A stretch of DNA of 64,000 nucleotides from Strigamia acuminata (lineage: Eukaryota > Arthropoda > Chilopoda > Geophilomorpha > Linotaeniidae). The stretch covers positions 7,589,605 through 7,653,604 of the forward strand of contig OX442321.1 of NCBI GenBank assembly GCA_949358305.1, given 5' to 3'. Position 1 is the first letter of the stretch. Every line of letters begins with the position of its first letter. A program made the position numbers and the translations under genes. The notes below the pieces were generated by a model that was not told where the DNA came from, ran no database searches, and saw only the letters and a list, made by a program, of their open reading frames with translations. Below are positions 13,247 to 25,005 of the stretch, piece by piece.

Positions 13247-16200
13247 ATGGATGAATTAGCGGGGCAATCTGAGTTGGTTGATATATTAGCAGATTTCGTA
13301 GGTGGTGATGCTGGTGTGAAAAATGTTGTTTTGCAAGTGAGTTTGTAATTGGAATGATTTATGACGATTTTGGTTGTTATTTCTCTTTTTTCTTCAACAT
13401 TTTTTCTCTAGGTTATGGCAATCGATCGATATTTAATCGATGCAACTAATCAACACGTTGCTTTTGATGGAAGTGTCAACTACTTGTACGATCTTACTGT
13501 AACGGATGGGAAAAGTTCTGTCAAAACATTATTAAACTCGAATCTCAGTCACTTAGTGCAATCGAATCAAGTAAACGACGCCTTTTTTCGTTCGAATTCA
13601 ATCAAATTTAAGTGAAATTTAATTTAATTTTAGCTTAAACGTTCATCAGTTTGTCTGATGGCTCTTGAAGAGGAACATTTGGACAGAAAACCATTTCTTA
13701 TTATAAAGCGACTTAGAGTTTTATCTTGTAATTCGAAACCAATGGGTAGAAAAATCAAATTTAAAGCCGTTAAAGTTCGTTTAATTGATTAATTGTGTTT
13801 CAGGTGACATCAAATATTGTTTGGGATCTGAAACACTGGATTCGGAAGCGAGTTTGGAGTCATTTGTATTACCTATCACTGGTGTAAGACATTTCTTCGT
13901 AAACGTTTGGAATGATGCGATTGTAGAGTGGCCTTTGACCAATCCTGACGGTCCGGACACAATTTTACAAAATTTTGATTTTTTATTAAATGATTATCGA
14001 CGTTTTCAGATGATCCCTACATTCCTCAGAGAGATTTTTCGGAGAAAATTACGAATTTAATGAAAAAATGTGAGAATTGGAGTTTAAAAGAGATAGAAAT
14101 TTGCAAAGGAAAACCTCGTCATTTCTTACCGTTGATAGTTCGGTAATCATTATTAAATTACATTTAAAAATAGTTAATTTGATGTTTTAATTTTGTGTTT
14201 TCAGCGTTATAAGTGCGGGGAAATTGACACATTTAAGCAAAGATCGCGACCAAACGATGTGTTCGTTTAGGGTAACGATTAATTACATTTATTGTTTGTA
14301 TTTATTTATTCATAATTTGTGTGTTTTAGGGTACTTATGTTGTCACCGATGGCTCAGCTGTGAGTTATTTGAGCGTTTGGGATTCCGTTGTGGCCAGTTT
14401 GTTCAACAAGTGAGCAAATTCAAGATTTAATTTATTTTTTTTTGATATTTTTTTACTTTTTTTTTGTAAATAGAATTCAAATCAATTCTATTTTACTTAT
14501 TCAGAATTATTACACGGATAAATACAAAGGAAAGATCAATACAAAGTTTACAAATGTCCACAAAGGTGGCAGTAAATTGAGTTTAACGTCGTTTGAGATA
14601 AAAGTGAATGCAAAGAGCGACGCATCCGTGGAAAAAAGTGGCCACAGTTTGTACGTGTTTCAACCGGGAGATGAGAGATTGTTACCCGAGTTACCTTACA
14701 CTGGATTCGTCTTCTTCAATTCGTTTAATAAGTGAGAATTTTTAATTAAAAACGACAATAAAGTATTTAAATTTTGTCAAATTTTGACAGTTTGGACCCA
14801 AAGGCGACTTTGATGTTTGATATCGCTGGAATTGTGGTGTCGTTGAGTCGTTACGAACGAATTACACGTTATGGTATATTTTTTTTTTATGAATTTAAAA
14901 AAATAATAATAATTTTTAAAATTTTTTATTATTTACAGATTTTAATAGCCAAAAGATGAATGGAGTTTGGGTCGTTCGTTGGATAGAAATTGCTCATTGG
15001 CCAAACAAACCACCACTCACACTTCAGGTTTTTGTCAACGGGCAATTGGATTCCCACTACGAATTACGCGTGGGGTGTCGTGTGGTTATAAGCAATATGA
15101 GAGTGGTTTTGGGAACCGAAAGCAATAATTATTGTAAAAATTATTTCACTTCAACTAACGAAACTCAGGTGTGTATTTTTGGCATTATTTTTTTCGAATA
15201 ATTTATTTATTTTAATTTTTAATTTCTTAGCTTATAATTTTGTCTCAACTAAACTGGCAGCAATTGGCTATTTTCCGGGAGTTGCGAAGTTTGTACGAAA
15301 CTTCCCAGGAATCTATCGACGAATGTGTGAAATTTGGAAATGGTGTTGGTGGAAATTATCCATTTTTATCGATTCCGGGTAATACGGACGAGTTAAAAGA
15401 ACCATTTTATCAAAAGGTAATAAAATATCGATGGGGTTTCGTTATTAACTATTTTGTTAATTTAAAATCCATTTAAATGTATTTTTAGACCGATTCTAGT
15501 CAATTGTGGCTTCATATTATCGATAATTTGTGGTTTTGGTTGTCGAAAAGAGTAATAATTGAAGGGAAAATTGCCGAAATCTCATTTATTGGTCTAAATA
15601 AGTAAGTTGTGTTGATAAAATCAAAACTAAAAAAAATTAAAAATTATTTTGTGGATTTAGGGGCGAAGAAATGGCGAATGTTCAAGTAAGAGTAAAATTA
15701 ATTATAAAAAATATATATATATATATTAAAACGGTACATTTTATTAGTCTTTAAGAATATACAAGAACGATACGATAGTTTTGGACGAATTAAAATTACA
15801 CGGTCTGGCAAAGCCACACCGTAACACTTTTCCCCAAAAATGCAGCGAAAACAACTGTCGACCATTCCAGTTTCCGGTCACATCCTACCTAACAAATATC
15901 TCAAAATACAAAGAAGAAATACCAGCTGTTGATGACGAACCAGGTACACCGAAAAAATGTATTTCTATTTATTATAATTTAAAAAAAAATATATATTTTC
16001 CAGATTTTGTGTGCAACGGTTACTACGAAATTATTATCGCCGATGGAGAAAATGCGATTAAATGTTTTTTTGGACCCGAACCGGCACAACGACCGTTCCC
16101 TTCGTTAAAACAAACTCTGATGCGGCAATTCACTCCGGTGGAACAAGAAACTCGGGAAAGAATTGACTATTCGTAAGAAAAGAAATGAAAATTTCAACAT

Positions 16201-16478
16201 TTCAACGTTTTCTAATTTATTATCAATTTATTGTAAATAGAGAAGAAGAGGTAAATGTTTGCGCCCAAACGGCTCATCAGGTTGCAGAAGACGGAGAACA
16301 ACAGACGTTCGTGGTCGAGTTATTTAAACATTCGGCCGAGGAATGCGAAGTGATTCTGCGCAGAATGTACGCGTCGTCTTCGTCCGTGGATTGCGGAGCG
16401 ACTTTGGGCGGAACGTCTACATCTCCCGAAGAATTGCAGTTAGGTGATCCGAGTGAAATGGAAGTGGATAACGATTAA
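13247..16478 (+). CDS. RADX: RADX-like RPA1-related single-strand DNA-binding protein
   Basis: Sixteen exons: 13247-13336, 13412-13570, 13634-13745, 13804-13950, 14010-14142, 14205-14271, 14330-14409, 14474-14731, 14791-14873, 14939-15168, 15231-15416, 15489-15601, 15661-15685, 15748-15943, 16004-16172, 16241-16478; 761 residues. Alignable stretches are VVLQVMAIDRYLID with YLYDLTVTDG (first OB fold), then HFLPLIVRVISAGKLTHLSK, SFRGTYVVTDGSAVSYLSVW and ILLIQNYYTDKYK (second OB fold), then WVVRWIEIAHWPNKPPLTLQ (third OB-like unit). The same order is seen in human RADX, which binds ssDNA at replication forks and restrains RAD51. The C-terminus EMEVDND is acidic. The 25-base exon 13 is a microexon. 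The identity rests on remembered family similarity; an RPA1 paralogue is the alternative. Confidence 0.8.
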
Positions 16479-16576
16479 AATTGAAGAAATGTAAACTTTA
16501 TTGAGTATTTTCTACTGAAAAACGTGTTTTCAGTCACGAATTTAACGCATAAAAAGAGGAAATACAAAAATTGCGA

Positions 16577-19506
16577 TTAAAACTCGTTTATACAAGTTAG
16601 ACGAAGTTGATTGATGATTAATATCAAACATGAAAACATAATAACCGGAAATATTGCGCGATACGTCGACGAATCATTTCTTTTTAATGTTTTGTAATGA
16701 TTTCTTGGTGGCCCCGCCAGATCGAATGTGTCATCCGAAGCCAATACCGTCGTTAGAATCGGTTCCCCGTCACCTATAGAAATTTTCCAAGTGAAAAATT
16801 AAATTTAATTTAATTTAAATTTCTTCTAAATACCGTTCGTTTTGCCCCACAAATAGAGCTGGTAAAGCGCATCACCGTTGTATTTTTTCTCACTTATCGT
16901 TTTAGTAAACTGGCACTCTAGGTGGCCTCCTAACACTTTCCCGTCCATTAACTGAAATTTACAAAAATATGTAAATTAATTTAATTCAAAAAAAATAATT
17001 CATTGAATCCAACCTGTAATCCTTTAACTTGTTCTTGAGGTTTGTTTATTTGCTGGATATTCGATATCCAATAGTGAAAACTAACGACTCCTCCATTTCT
17101 CGTCTTTTTACATCCCATTATTTCCGTATCAAGCTTTTTTCAATAATTTTTTTTTAATAAATCTACTTATTTATAAAAAGTTGAAAAAAATTACCAAAAA
17201 TACTTTGTTGCGCGTTAAACCGACCGCCACGTAGTCGACGTCTTCGGCAGAACTTAAAAAGAATTTCCACTGACGTTTACTTAGAGGTGGGTAAATGAAA
17301 TTGTAGGAGCATGTTTCGTAAGTACACGCGGGGTCTTCAACGTCGTACATTAAACGTATGCAAGTGAAATTTAGTCCGCACATTTGGTACAATTCGAGGG
17401 GCAGACCTGAAATTACTGATTGCACGAATTTTAAGTTTGAAATAGATTTTCTTGGGTGATTGTGTTACCTTCGATGTGTCTGAAATTGATTTTGGCCGTT
17501 AAATTTAATTTTTCTTCCGACATGTGCCAGTCGGTTTTGGGTTCTTGGTCGAGTAGAATGTCTGGAATTCCATCTGTGGGAGAATAGGAACGGCTTAATG
17601 TGGATTTGTTTGACAAAATGTGAAGTAAGTACCTATAATGTTGCCCCAGAGATAAATTTGAAAAATACTGAAGTTGAGCAAGTCTTTAACACGTGTGTCC
17701 CATGGAATGACCTTTCTTTCAATCAGACATTGAACGCCGTTGTTTGTGTTCTGGTGTAAAATCTATTAAACAGAATGGATACGGTATGTTTACAAATATT
17801 TACAAGGTGTGACTAAAATATGGAATTAAATAAAATGCTCAATTCTTTTTATGGGAAACTGTTCAATTTTGTGGTACTTTTTGAATCTCTTCAGCGGTAC
17901 TTTTGTGGATTTCTTCAGATGTACCAGTACGAGTTTGCCCGAGATTTTGCAAGATTTTGTGAGATTTTGGTACATTCTGTAAGATTTTGGTACATTCTGT
18001 AAGATTTTGGTACATTTTGTGAGATTTTGGTACGTTCTGTGAGATTTTGCTACATTTTGTGAGATTTTACCTCAAGTGGTGTGGTACCAAAAAAAGGTGC
18101 AGAACCACTACCATGAGACGCAGTAGAAAAGTACTGTGTACCTGTACCGCTACCGCTGTAGAATTCCACAAAATCGAAAATTCAGGAATGACCAGTGTAA
18201 TCAAACTTGGCGAATTGGGACAAAAAATGATTAAAAACGCAAATAACTCGAGAACGAAAGCTCGGATCGTCAAAAACTAAACACCAAGCAAAAGAGCGAG
18301 AAAAAAACTGCACCAGAAGCGTTAATTAAACAACACTGCCCACAACTAATAATTAAAATATATTTAATTGAACAATATATATATATATATATATTTTTAG
18401 ACACCCTCAGTAACCTTCCTTGGTATTGTCGGGCTGGTTTTATTTGGGCCATCCGGTACTTGCGCTTTAAGTTTTCAAATCAATTTAAACATAGTTAATT
18501 TAGTTTTGGATTTCTTCATGTTCTTACGAATCTTTGCCCACCATGCTTAGAGAGTGGTTGTTTTTGCAATTTTTGATTATGATGAAAAATTCAAATTAAA
18601 ATAGGCCATTGAATTTGCTCTTGATGTTAAGGGAGGGAGTATTGCATAAATACCTTTGCTTCAAGTTCAGTAAACAAAATTGGTTGTAAATCCTTTCCTG
18701 GACCTTCCCAAGCAAACATTTTGAGCTCAACAGTGTTGTTTTGTTTGATGCATGCCATTATTTCGGAATTTCTCTGAAACAGCAAAATATACGATTAAAC
18801 AGTGATACATACACATATATATACATTAGGCGTATTCATAAAGTCACGTTTAACTTGCAATTAAACATGTTTTGTCGTGCGCATGCCCACTCCGACTGAA
18901 AACAGACTAAATCGGCCGCCATTTTTGAAGTTAGCTCGAGACAAGCAGTTTAAATGTTGTTTAAAATACCGTTTTGTTTAAATTACTTGATGAATGCGCC
19001 TCGCCTAGTATTTTTATAAATTTTGCCTACCTTTAATATGTCATTTGTAAACCCAATCGCTACGAATTGTGCATCTACGGCACTTAGGAAGAATTTGATT
19101 GTCTTAACTCCGCCTGTATTCCATTCAAAAACGGGCAGAGGATCGTACGCCAATATGTAAGAACAGTTGGCAACGGTGCAGTCATCGGCATTGCGCATAT
19201 AACGAATGCAACTGATATGATCGTTGCAATTCCTCTTCAGATCGAGTGTTTGTGCGATTAAGAGACCCACATAAATTAACAGAAAAATAAATAAAGAAAT
19301 AAATAAAGAAATGTTGCAGGAAATCCTTACTGTCACCAGCTTGTCTTTTGTTGAAATTTCTGACGAAAATAAAGTCGAAAAGTTATAACGTGCAAAAAGA
19401 AATCGATAGTTTAAGCACTTGAAATCGATTGAACTCACCTTACGCTATTTTCATAACAAGTATTGATGCAGAAGAGGCTGACAAGAATAACTATTTGTTT
19501 CTTCAT
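16577..19506 (-). CDS. secreted or membrane-anchored protein with two DOMON-like domains
   Basis: Nine exons on the minus strand: 19506-19439, 19232-19031, 18773-18654, 17762-17633, 17573-17469, 17406-17195, 17133-17014, 16951-16834, 16773-16577; 423 residues. A signal peptide (KKQIVILVSLFCINTC) opens the protein. Two copies of one unit follow: SCIRYMRNADDCTVANCSYI ... KFFLSAVDAQFVAIGFTND ... VELKMFAW, and TCIRLMYDVEDPACTYETCS ... KFFLSSAEDVDYVAVGLTRN ... GGVVSFHYW. The hydrophobic core FLS..D..YVAVG followed by a C-rich strand is DOMON-like (haem or sugar binding in other proteins). Each unit ends with a FQIYLWGN / LYQLYLWGK block. The tail IFPVIMFSCLILII suggests a GPI signal or a membrane anchor. 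No catalytic domain is attached. The join of exon 1 to 19232 is the least certain. Confidence 0.75.
17941..18069. repeat. 20-base tandem repeat
   Basis: About six copies of GAGATTTTGGTACATTCTGT in exact 20-base register (units begin at 17961, 17981, 18001, 18021 and 18041, with a degenerate unit at 17941). It lies in the 890-base intron of the DOMON gene. Confidence 0.85.
18827..19007. mobile_element. MITE-like inverted-repeat element
   Basis: The left end TTAGGCGTATTCATAAAGT and the right end ACTTGATGAATGCGCCTCGCCTA are inverted repeats with GTTTAA continuing the similarity inward. The element is about 180 bases with no coding capacity, in an intron of the DOMON gene. The target duplication is not clear (possibly TA). 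Confidence 0.55.
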
Positions 19507-20714
19507 TGCACATTGATTCGAAATAGAAATGTAATGCGATGCCGTGAAAAACACAGGAAGTGGGGAAAAGCTAGGTGTGTGTTTGTGTTTGATTGAAAAT
19601 AAAATTAAATATTTTTTAGTTATTTTATTGATTTTATTTGCAATTTAAGCCGATCTTCTTCCCAAATTGTGGTTGTGGGATTACGGCGATGTTTTTTTGA
19701 TGATGTTGTAGGAGTCTACGTGGAATCGATTGAGATAATAATAAACATAATTGTGACTTTAAATGGGCGAAATTAAGTGTTGCGCGAAAATTATGCGCTC
19801 ATTATTCCGATAAAAGGAGGTGCACCGATTTTACCGGAATTTTACGTAGCGAATAAGGTTTTCCTCAAAAACACCTAATTACGACGAGACGATAAGATTT
19901 TCGAATAAACAAAACAAACGATAACAATTTCGTGAGTAATTGCATTGTGATTGCTTTGTTTAAACCAAAGGATCAACAGATTTCCAATAAAAACAAACTG
20001 ATTAAAATGTTTTTATCAACAATTATTCGCTCTTAATTTATTTTACACGCGAATTTACATCATAAATTCACAAATTTTCAATGTCACAAGCATGATAGTT
20101 GACGTCATCGTCGCAGCTAGCTACAGGGTTGAGCCAAATCGTAAAATGAAGGCGTGTTTATCGCCTTTTTATCTTGGCGTGGAAAAAATGGCAGTGTAAA
20201 ACTAGAAATTCAAATACATTTTGTAAATTACACACGTTTGTAATTCTGTCTAGAATATAGAAACACTATGGAATCGGAGATTTCAACACTAACCATTTAA
20301 TTAAACAAATAGCGGTTAATTGTTAATCATTATCGATTTTTCGAAGCGCCATCTATCGTTTGCGTCGAACACCATCCCTCAACAAGCTTTATGTTAAAAA
20401 TCTCTACGAAATTACGACAATACTCTACATAACCCACACAAACAATTCATTTTTCCACATTGCATTTTATCCCCTAATTATCCCCTTATTTAAACCCACA
20501 GAAAAACCATTCTGGCCATTCCAAGAAACACAATCGATAAACACACCTCCATTTTACCATCGGGCTAAATCCTCTCCCTAACCACCCAATGGTCTTCATC
20601 CGGGCACTTTTCTTTTCAACTCCGGTTCAGTCGTTTCGGCCACGCAAACTAGTTTTGTGATTTTCCATTTAATTCTGTATTATTCCCCACCGAAAACCTT
20701 AAACTTTCATCACA
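19507..20714. other. divergent spacer between the DOMON gene and the BTB gene
   Basis: The two genes point away from each other, so this 1.2 kb holds both promoters. A TGACGTCA site occurs near 20100 and the BTB 5' UTR probably occupies the last 100-150 bases. No credible reading frame is visible. No core promoter element can be assigned with confidence. Confidence 0.4.
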
Positions 20715-21710
20715 ATGGGTTCGCAACAGTTCTGCCTCCGCTGGAACAACCACCAAACGAATCTGGTCAACGTTTTCGAGGAACTATTGACGGATGAAAC
20801 CCTGGTCGACGTGACGCTAGCTTGCGAAGGACTTTGTGTGCGCGCTCACAAGGTTGTTTTGTCCGCATGCAGCCCCTACTTCAAAGAAATCTTCGTGCAC
20901 AACCCGTGCAAGCACCCGATAGTCATCATGAAGGACATCAACTTCGCCGAAATGCGCGCGATCATCGAATTCATGTACAAAGGTGAAGTGAATATTTCGC
21001 ACGAGCAACTTCCGGCATTTTTGAAAACCGCCGAGACGTTGAAAGTTAAAGGTTTAGCCGAAGTCCGGAACGAGCAGAAAACGTTCGCGCACGAAGAGGA
21101 GGAAGAGAGCCGAGAAATCGCGCAGGATATCGAGCCCACCATCAGCACTATCAACAACAACAATGTCATCAGCAACAACAATAACACGCCCGTCGTGAGA
21201 AGTGCACCGGAAGTCGTCACTCATCCGCCGCCCGAACGGAATTCGCCATCGCCCAAGCGCAAGAGGCGGAATGGACGAAATGTGAGCGAATCGAGCGAGG
21301 CGAACAAATCGGCCAAATCTGCGAGCGAAGGCGTCGAGATTTTGCCAGAAATTATCAAAGTCGAGGCGGATGAAGGGAGTTGCGAGAGGGACGATGAGAT
21401 ACCCATGGTGGAGGAAATTGCTAGGGGAGTCATGGGCGATGGCGCGCAAAACAAGATGGCGAACCAAGAGGTAAATAAACGGGAAATGAATGAGAAAAAA
21501 AATAATTTAATTTTTTTTTTTTTTGTAAATTAATTTTTAATTTTAATTTTTTTAAATTTTTTTTTTAGGATTCATCAAATAGTTTTATTCAAGTTGATCC
21601 AGCTGACATGCCGTCCTTTGTGACTGATCAATCGTGGGACGATCAGTCGAATAGCGGAAATCATTTACAGCCGACGCCTGGTGGTTCAGGAATTCAATCG
21701 ACCCCACAAG
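20715..21710 (+). CDS. BTB/POZ transcription factor, shared 5' coding exons of a multi-isoform locus
   Basis: Two shared exons, 20715-21470 and 21569-21710, encode 299 residues plus one base. Residues 1-117 are an insect ttk/lola/bab-type BTB domain: QQFCLRWNNHQTNLVNVFEE, LVDVTLACEGLCVRAHKVVL, SACSPYFKEIF, FMYKGEVNISHEQLPAFLKT, AETLKVKGLAEV. This domain gives dimerisation and co-regulator binding in the nucleus. A glutamate-rich segment, an asparagine run, a basic PSPKRKRRNGR stretch that can serve as a nuclear signal, and a Ser/Gln-rich linker follow. The second exon ends CAA G, phase 1. All twelve downstream terminal exons have an acceptor that completes this codon, so this is the common N-terminus of a family of isoforms. 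The exact Drosophila orthologue is not recognised. Confidence 0.93.
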
Positions 21711-21970
21711 GTAAATATTTATTTAGTTTAATTTTTTAAATTTTTATTTTATTGAACGGTAATTGAAGTGTATTTGCACTCCTGAACTTGTTATAACGAG
21801 AAAAAAAAACCGTTTAAAACGAAAAATTGTTATTTATTTATTTATTTATTATTTTTTTTGGTTTATAAAATTAAAAAATTCGATTTTTAGCACTTTGTTT
21901 GATTTAATTGCATTGTATTTGTGTTTTTTTTATTTATTTTTATTGTATTGCACGCGCTGTAACATGACAG

Positions 21971-22449
21971 CGGCATACAGAAAAAGAAAGGCATTTTCAT
22001 TGGAAGAGAAGATAATGATTTTGAAAGATGTTGACGCGACTAAAAGGAAGCAAGACGTGGCTACAAAGTGGGAGATTTCGTCCAGCACGTTGTCGACGTT
22101 GATTAAAAGACGAGAAGAAGTCGAAACGGCGTTTTTCACGAGCGAAACGGACCTGAAACGAAAACGATTGCGCAAATCTTTTTATCCCGACTTGGAATCG
22201 GCGCTCAAGATGTGGCTGGACGACGCTCACTCGCGGAACATCGTCATCACCGGTGAATTAATCAAAGAAAAAGCTTTGCAGTTGGCGGCGGGTTTCGGCT
22301 ACAATTCCTTCACCGCAAGTTGCGGCTGGCTCGCACGCTTTAAATTGCGCTGCGGCATCGTGTGCAGGTTTTCACCGGGCGAAACGCATCGAAGACAACT
22401 CTTTCAACGTGGACAAGAAGAAGAAGTCAAAGAAGATTGGAAATTGTAG
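21971..22449 (+). CDS. alternative terminal exon 1: CENP-B/pogo-type DNA-binding region
   Basis: The acceptor is CATGACAG, phase 1 (G|CG gives Ala). It adds 158 residues: AAYRKRKAFSLEEKIMILKD, a first helix-turn-helix of CENP-B-N type (KQDVATKWEISSSTLSTLIK), then LESALKMWLDDAHSRNIVIT and GFGYNSFTASCGWLARFK, a second HTH of Tc5/CENP-B type. The DDE catalytic domain of pogo transposases is missing, so it is a captured DNA-binding module. AATAAA lies at 22634. Confidence 0.85.
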
Positions 22450-22937
22450 GAAATTGTCTAAAAACGTCGCGAAAATGAAGTCTAGCTGCATGGAAAGGAC
22501 TGTAAACGAGACATTGGAACGAGTGTGGCATCGATAAATCAATTGTGGGAGTTGCTGTGCAAGTGCGCTATGAATTCTAAATATACGAATTGAAATAATT
22601 TGTAAGTTTGAAAGAAATTATTAATATAAGGTTAATAAAATCGCTTTTGCAACGAGTTAAGTGAACATTTTGCCCGGCCATTCATAAGGTAAAGGTAAAT
22701 AAAGTGCTAAATATGAATTTTTTTTTTTTTTTTTTCGTTTGGTTTTTTGTTATGACAAGTTCGGACTGGTTTTTGGTTTTGGTGAAGAAATTGTGTTTTT
22801 TGTGTACATCTTTGAGATGAATAACGATACAATGCACCGCTCAGCTGTGTTTAAATGAAGAAAATTGAAGAGAAGAGAAGAGAAGAATATTACATAAAGG
22901 TGAGTTTGTTACTTAAAAATATATATAGGCAGAGGTT

Positions 22938-23022
22938 ATGTTCATGTTTGACTATTATTTTAATGACGCGCTGTGATTGGTTGAGACCTATCGATGTCAT
23001 GAAAATAATACATTCATGATTG
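22938..23022. repeat. foldback repeat between alternative exons
   Basis: TATTATTTTAATGAC (22953) pairs with GTCATGAAAATAATA (22996), and TTCATG / CATGAT extend the symmetry outward. It is probably a small MITE or a stem in the intron. Confidence 0.5.
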
Positions 23023-23120
23023 TAGCCACTACGATATTTAAAATTATACAATTTCTAATTGAAAAATTAGTGATTAAATGATAAAAATGCTTGTTTACTT
23101 ACGTTTGCACTTTGTTTCAG

Positions 23121-23221
23121 GTAATCAGGAAGATAAAAATGGAACAAAGTTCCGTAAAGAAGAAATTGGGGTTGTCGGAAGTGGATTTTGTAAATTCCCA
23201 GAAGAAAAATGGAGAAAATAA
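23121..23221 (+). CDS. alternative terminal exon 2: short tail without a DNA-binding domain
   Basis: The acceptor TTTGTTTCAG is strong and in phase 1, giving 32 residues beginning GNQEDKNGTKFRKEEIG and ending EKWRK before TAA. AATAAA follows at 23228, only a few bases after the stop. No HTH or finger is present. Such an isoform would carry the BTB domain alone. Confidence 0.6.
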
Positions 23222-23389
23222 ACACGAAATAAAATGATTTTGGGCGTCAATTTCAATTTTTCTGTGTGTGGAATCTGTGGATGCATGTGTATGAAGTATT
23301 TAATGTGCAGGAAAATGTGTTTATTTTTGCATTTTGTTGTTCTGGTTTTGGTTCCGAGGATTAATTGTAGTTGGTTTTGGAAATTTAAG

Positions 23390-23598
23390 GTGGTGTGAGA
23401 TTGCTGGCTGAACAAGCATTCGATGTTCCGCACAGGAATTATACAATGTCCGAAATGGATTCCGCAATTATGTTAGTTCTGCAAGAAAAGATGTCGATCC
23501 GTGTTGCGTGTAGCCGATATAATATACCTAAATCAACGCTCCACCGGCGGGTCGCTCAATTGAAAATGATGACGCAATTAAATAGAAATTATTTGTAA
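23390..23598 (+). CDS. alternative terminal exon 3: pipsqueak HTH
   Basis: The acceptor TTTAAG completes a Gly codon. About 68 residues contain one psq domain: YTMSEMDSAIMLVLQEKMSI, RVACSRYNIPKSTLHRRVAQ. The pattern is A...VL.....S.R.AC..Y.IP.STL.RR. AATAAA lies at 23606. Confidence 0.87.
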
Positions 23599-23717
23599 AC
23601 AAAAAAATAAAAATCTTTTTTATGTATAATTTATTCTATACGAGTGAATCGCAATGTGAAAATTGATGGAAATCAGGAATTAATGATTAATTAACGGATT
23701 TTCATTAAATTTCTAAG

Positions 23718-23917
23718 GTCCTGCGCCATCGAATGCGGAAGATATTCGACCGAAGACTGTTGTTTATTCGTTAAGCGATATGGAAAACGCAGTTGGTAGT
23801 GTTCTACAAGGTGTAATGACAGTACGAAATGCCTGCCAACATTTCAGAATACCTAGAACCACGTTGTATAAAAAACTAGCCAAATTTAAGCCCAAAAGGA
23901 GTTACACACAATACTAA
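23718..23917 (+). CDS. alternative terminal exon 4: pipsqueak HTH
   Basis: The acceptor TTCTAAG completes a Gly codon. 65 residues carry YSLSDMENAVGSVLQGVMTV and RNACQHFRIPRTTLYKKLAK. AATAAA lies at 23955. It is closest to the next exon (SVLQG / SVLEG, RNAC / RTAC), which suggests local duplication. Confidence 0.87.
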
Positions 23918-24140
23918 AGCATTTGTTTTTGTTTTGTACATTTATTTCCATTGTAATAAAAGGAAAATAGCATTGAATCTGTTGTCGCTTGTTTAGACAC
24001 GTTTTCTCTGATGATAGATGTGATTTAAGGTGAAAATTGAATGCAATTCAAATTAAATTAAATTTTTGATTTAAAAAAAAAAAATGGGACCAAATTGTGT
24101 ATTTTTATCTAACTCTGAATCAAATTTCTGAAATTTTAAG

Positions 24141-24358
24141 GTGACCATCGTGAAGAGACACGACATCGCCATTATACAATGCACGAATTGGATTGTGCAG
24201 TGAATAGTGTGCTTGAAGGATTGATGTCAGTACGAACTGCATGCGCCCATTTTAAAATCCCTAAAACAACCATGTATGATCGACTGGCTAAATATAAATG
24301 GTCATCGAGGAATAAGTTTTGTAGACCCCAGTCAACCTTCGAAAAGATGAAAAAATGA
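24141..24358 (+). CDS. alternative terminal exon 5: pipsqueak HTH
   Basis: The acceptor TTTTAAG completes Gly. 71 residues carry YTMHELDCAVNSVLEGLMSV and RTACAHFKIPKTTMYDRLAK, then a basic tail ending STFEKMKK. AATAAA lies at 24475. Confidence 0.87.
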
Positions 24359-24671
24359 ATTTATTGTCAATTTTTGTTCTCTCCGCACTTGTGTATGTTC
24401 ATATTGTGCTCTGGGTTGTTCAGTTTTATTCAGTATAAAGAAAAGAATGATGCATTTTTTTAAAAAATTTAAAAAATAAATATTTTTGTTTGTAGTTTTA
24501 TTTGAATTGAAAAAAAAAATCGTACATATAAATAAATATATATACATATATATATATATAGAGAGACAAATATATATGAAAACAAAAAATTTAAATAAAT
24601 AGTGGATTTTTGATTAAAATCGCAGTGATATTTCTTCCGAATTATTATCAATTTGATTTTTACTGATTTAG

Positions 24672-24847
24672 GTGTAAACGGAGGACCATTGAAACGTTAC
24701 ACAATGCAAGATGTTGAGGATGCCATTTCTTGCGTTATTAACGGCAATAAATCACAAACTACTGCTGCACGTACATATGGTATCCCCAAGACGACATTTC
24801 GACGATATTTGGCCAATGCTATGCGTTTACAATCAGGAAATCGATGA
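24672..24847 (+). CDS. alternative terminal exon 6: pipsqueak HTH
   Basis: The acceptor TGATTTAG completes Gly. 57 residues, the shortest psq exon, carry YTMQDVEDAISCVINGNKSQ and TTAARTYGIPKTTFRRYLAN. AATAAA lies at 24864. Confidence 0.85.
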
Positions 24848-25005
24848 TTTTAATTTTGCAAAAAATAAAGCAAAATTTGTGTGGATTTTTTTCAATTGAC
24901 AATTTGTTTTTTTCTTTAGTCTTGTATTTTCACTGGTTCACTGTATATTTTTGTATTAGTTTTGTGCTACTTTTTGATTTAATTATGACTCAATTTGAAA
25001 TTCAG

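Noticed and set aside
19242-19438. A 29-base exon candidate (AAATTTCAACAAAAGACAAG...) in the DOMON gene intron 1
   Set aside because: Including it breaks the phase to the next exon, while direct joining 19439 to 19232 keeps the frame.
20360-20581. 73-codon open frame upstream of the BTB start
   Set aside because: Composition is AT-driven, no start context or family similarity is visible, and it lies in the promoter region.
20817-21467. Antisense frames across the BTB exon
   Set aside because: Shadows of the high-GC coding exon; no independent features.
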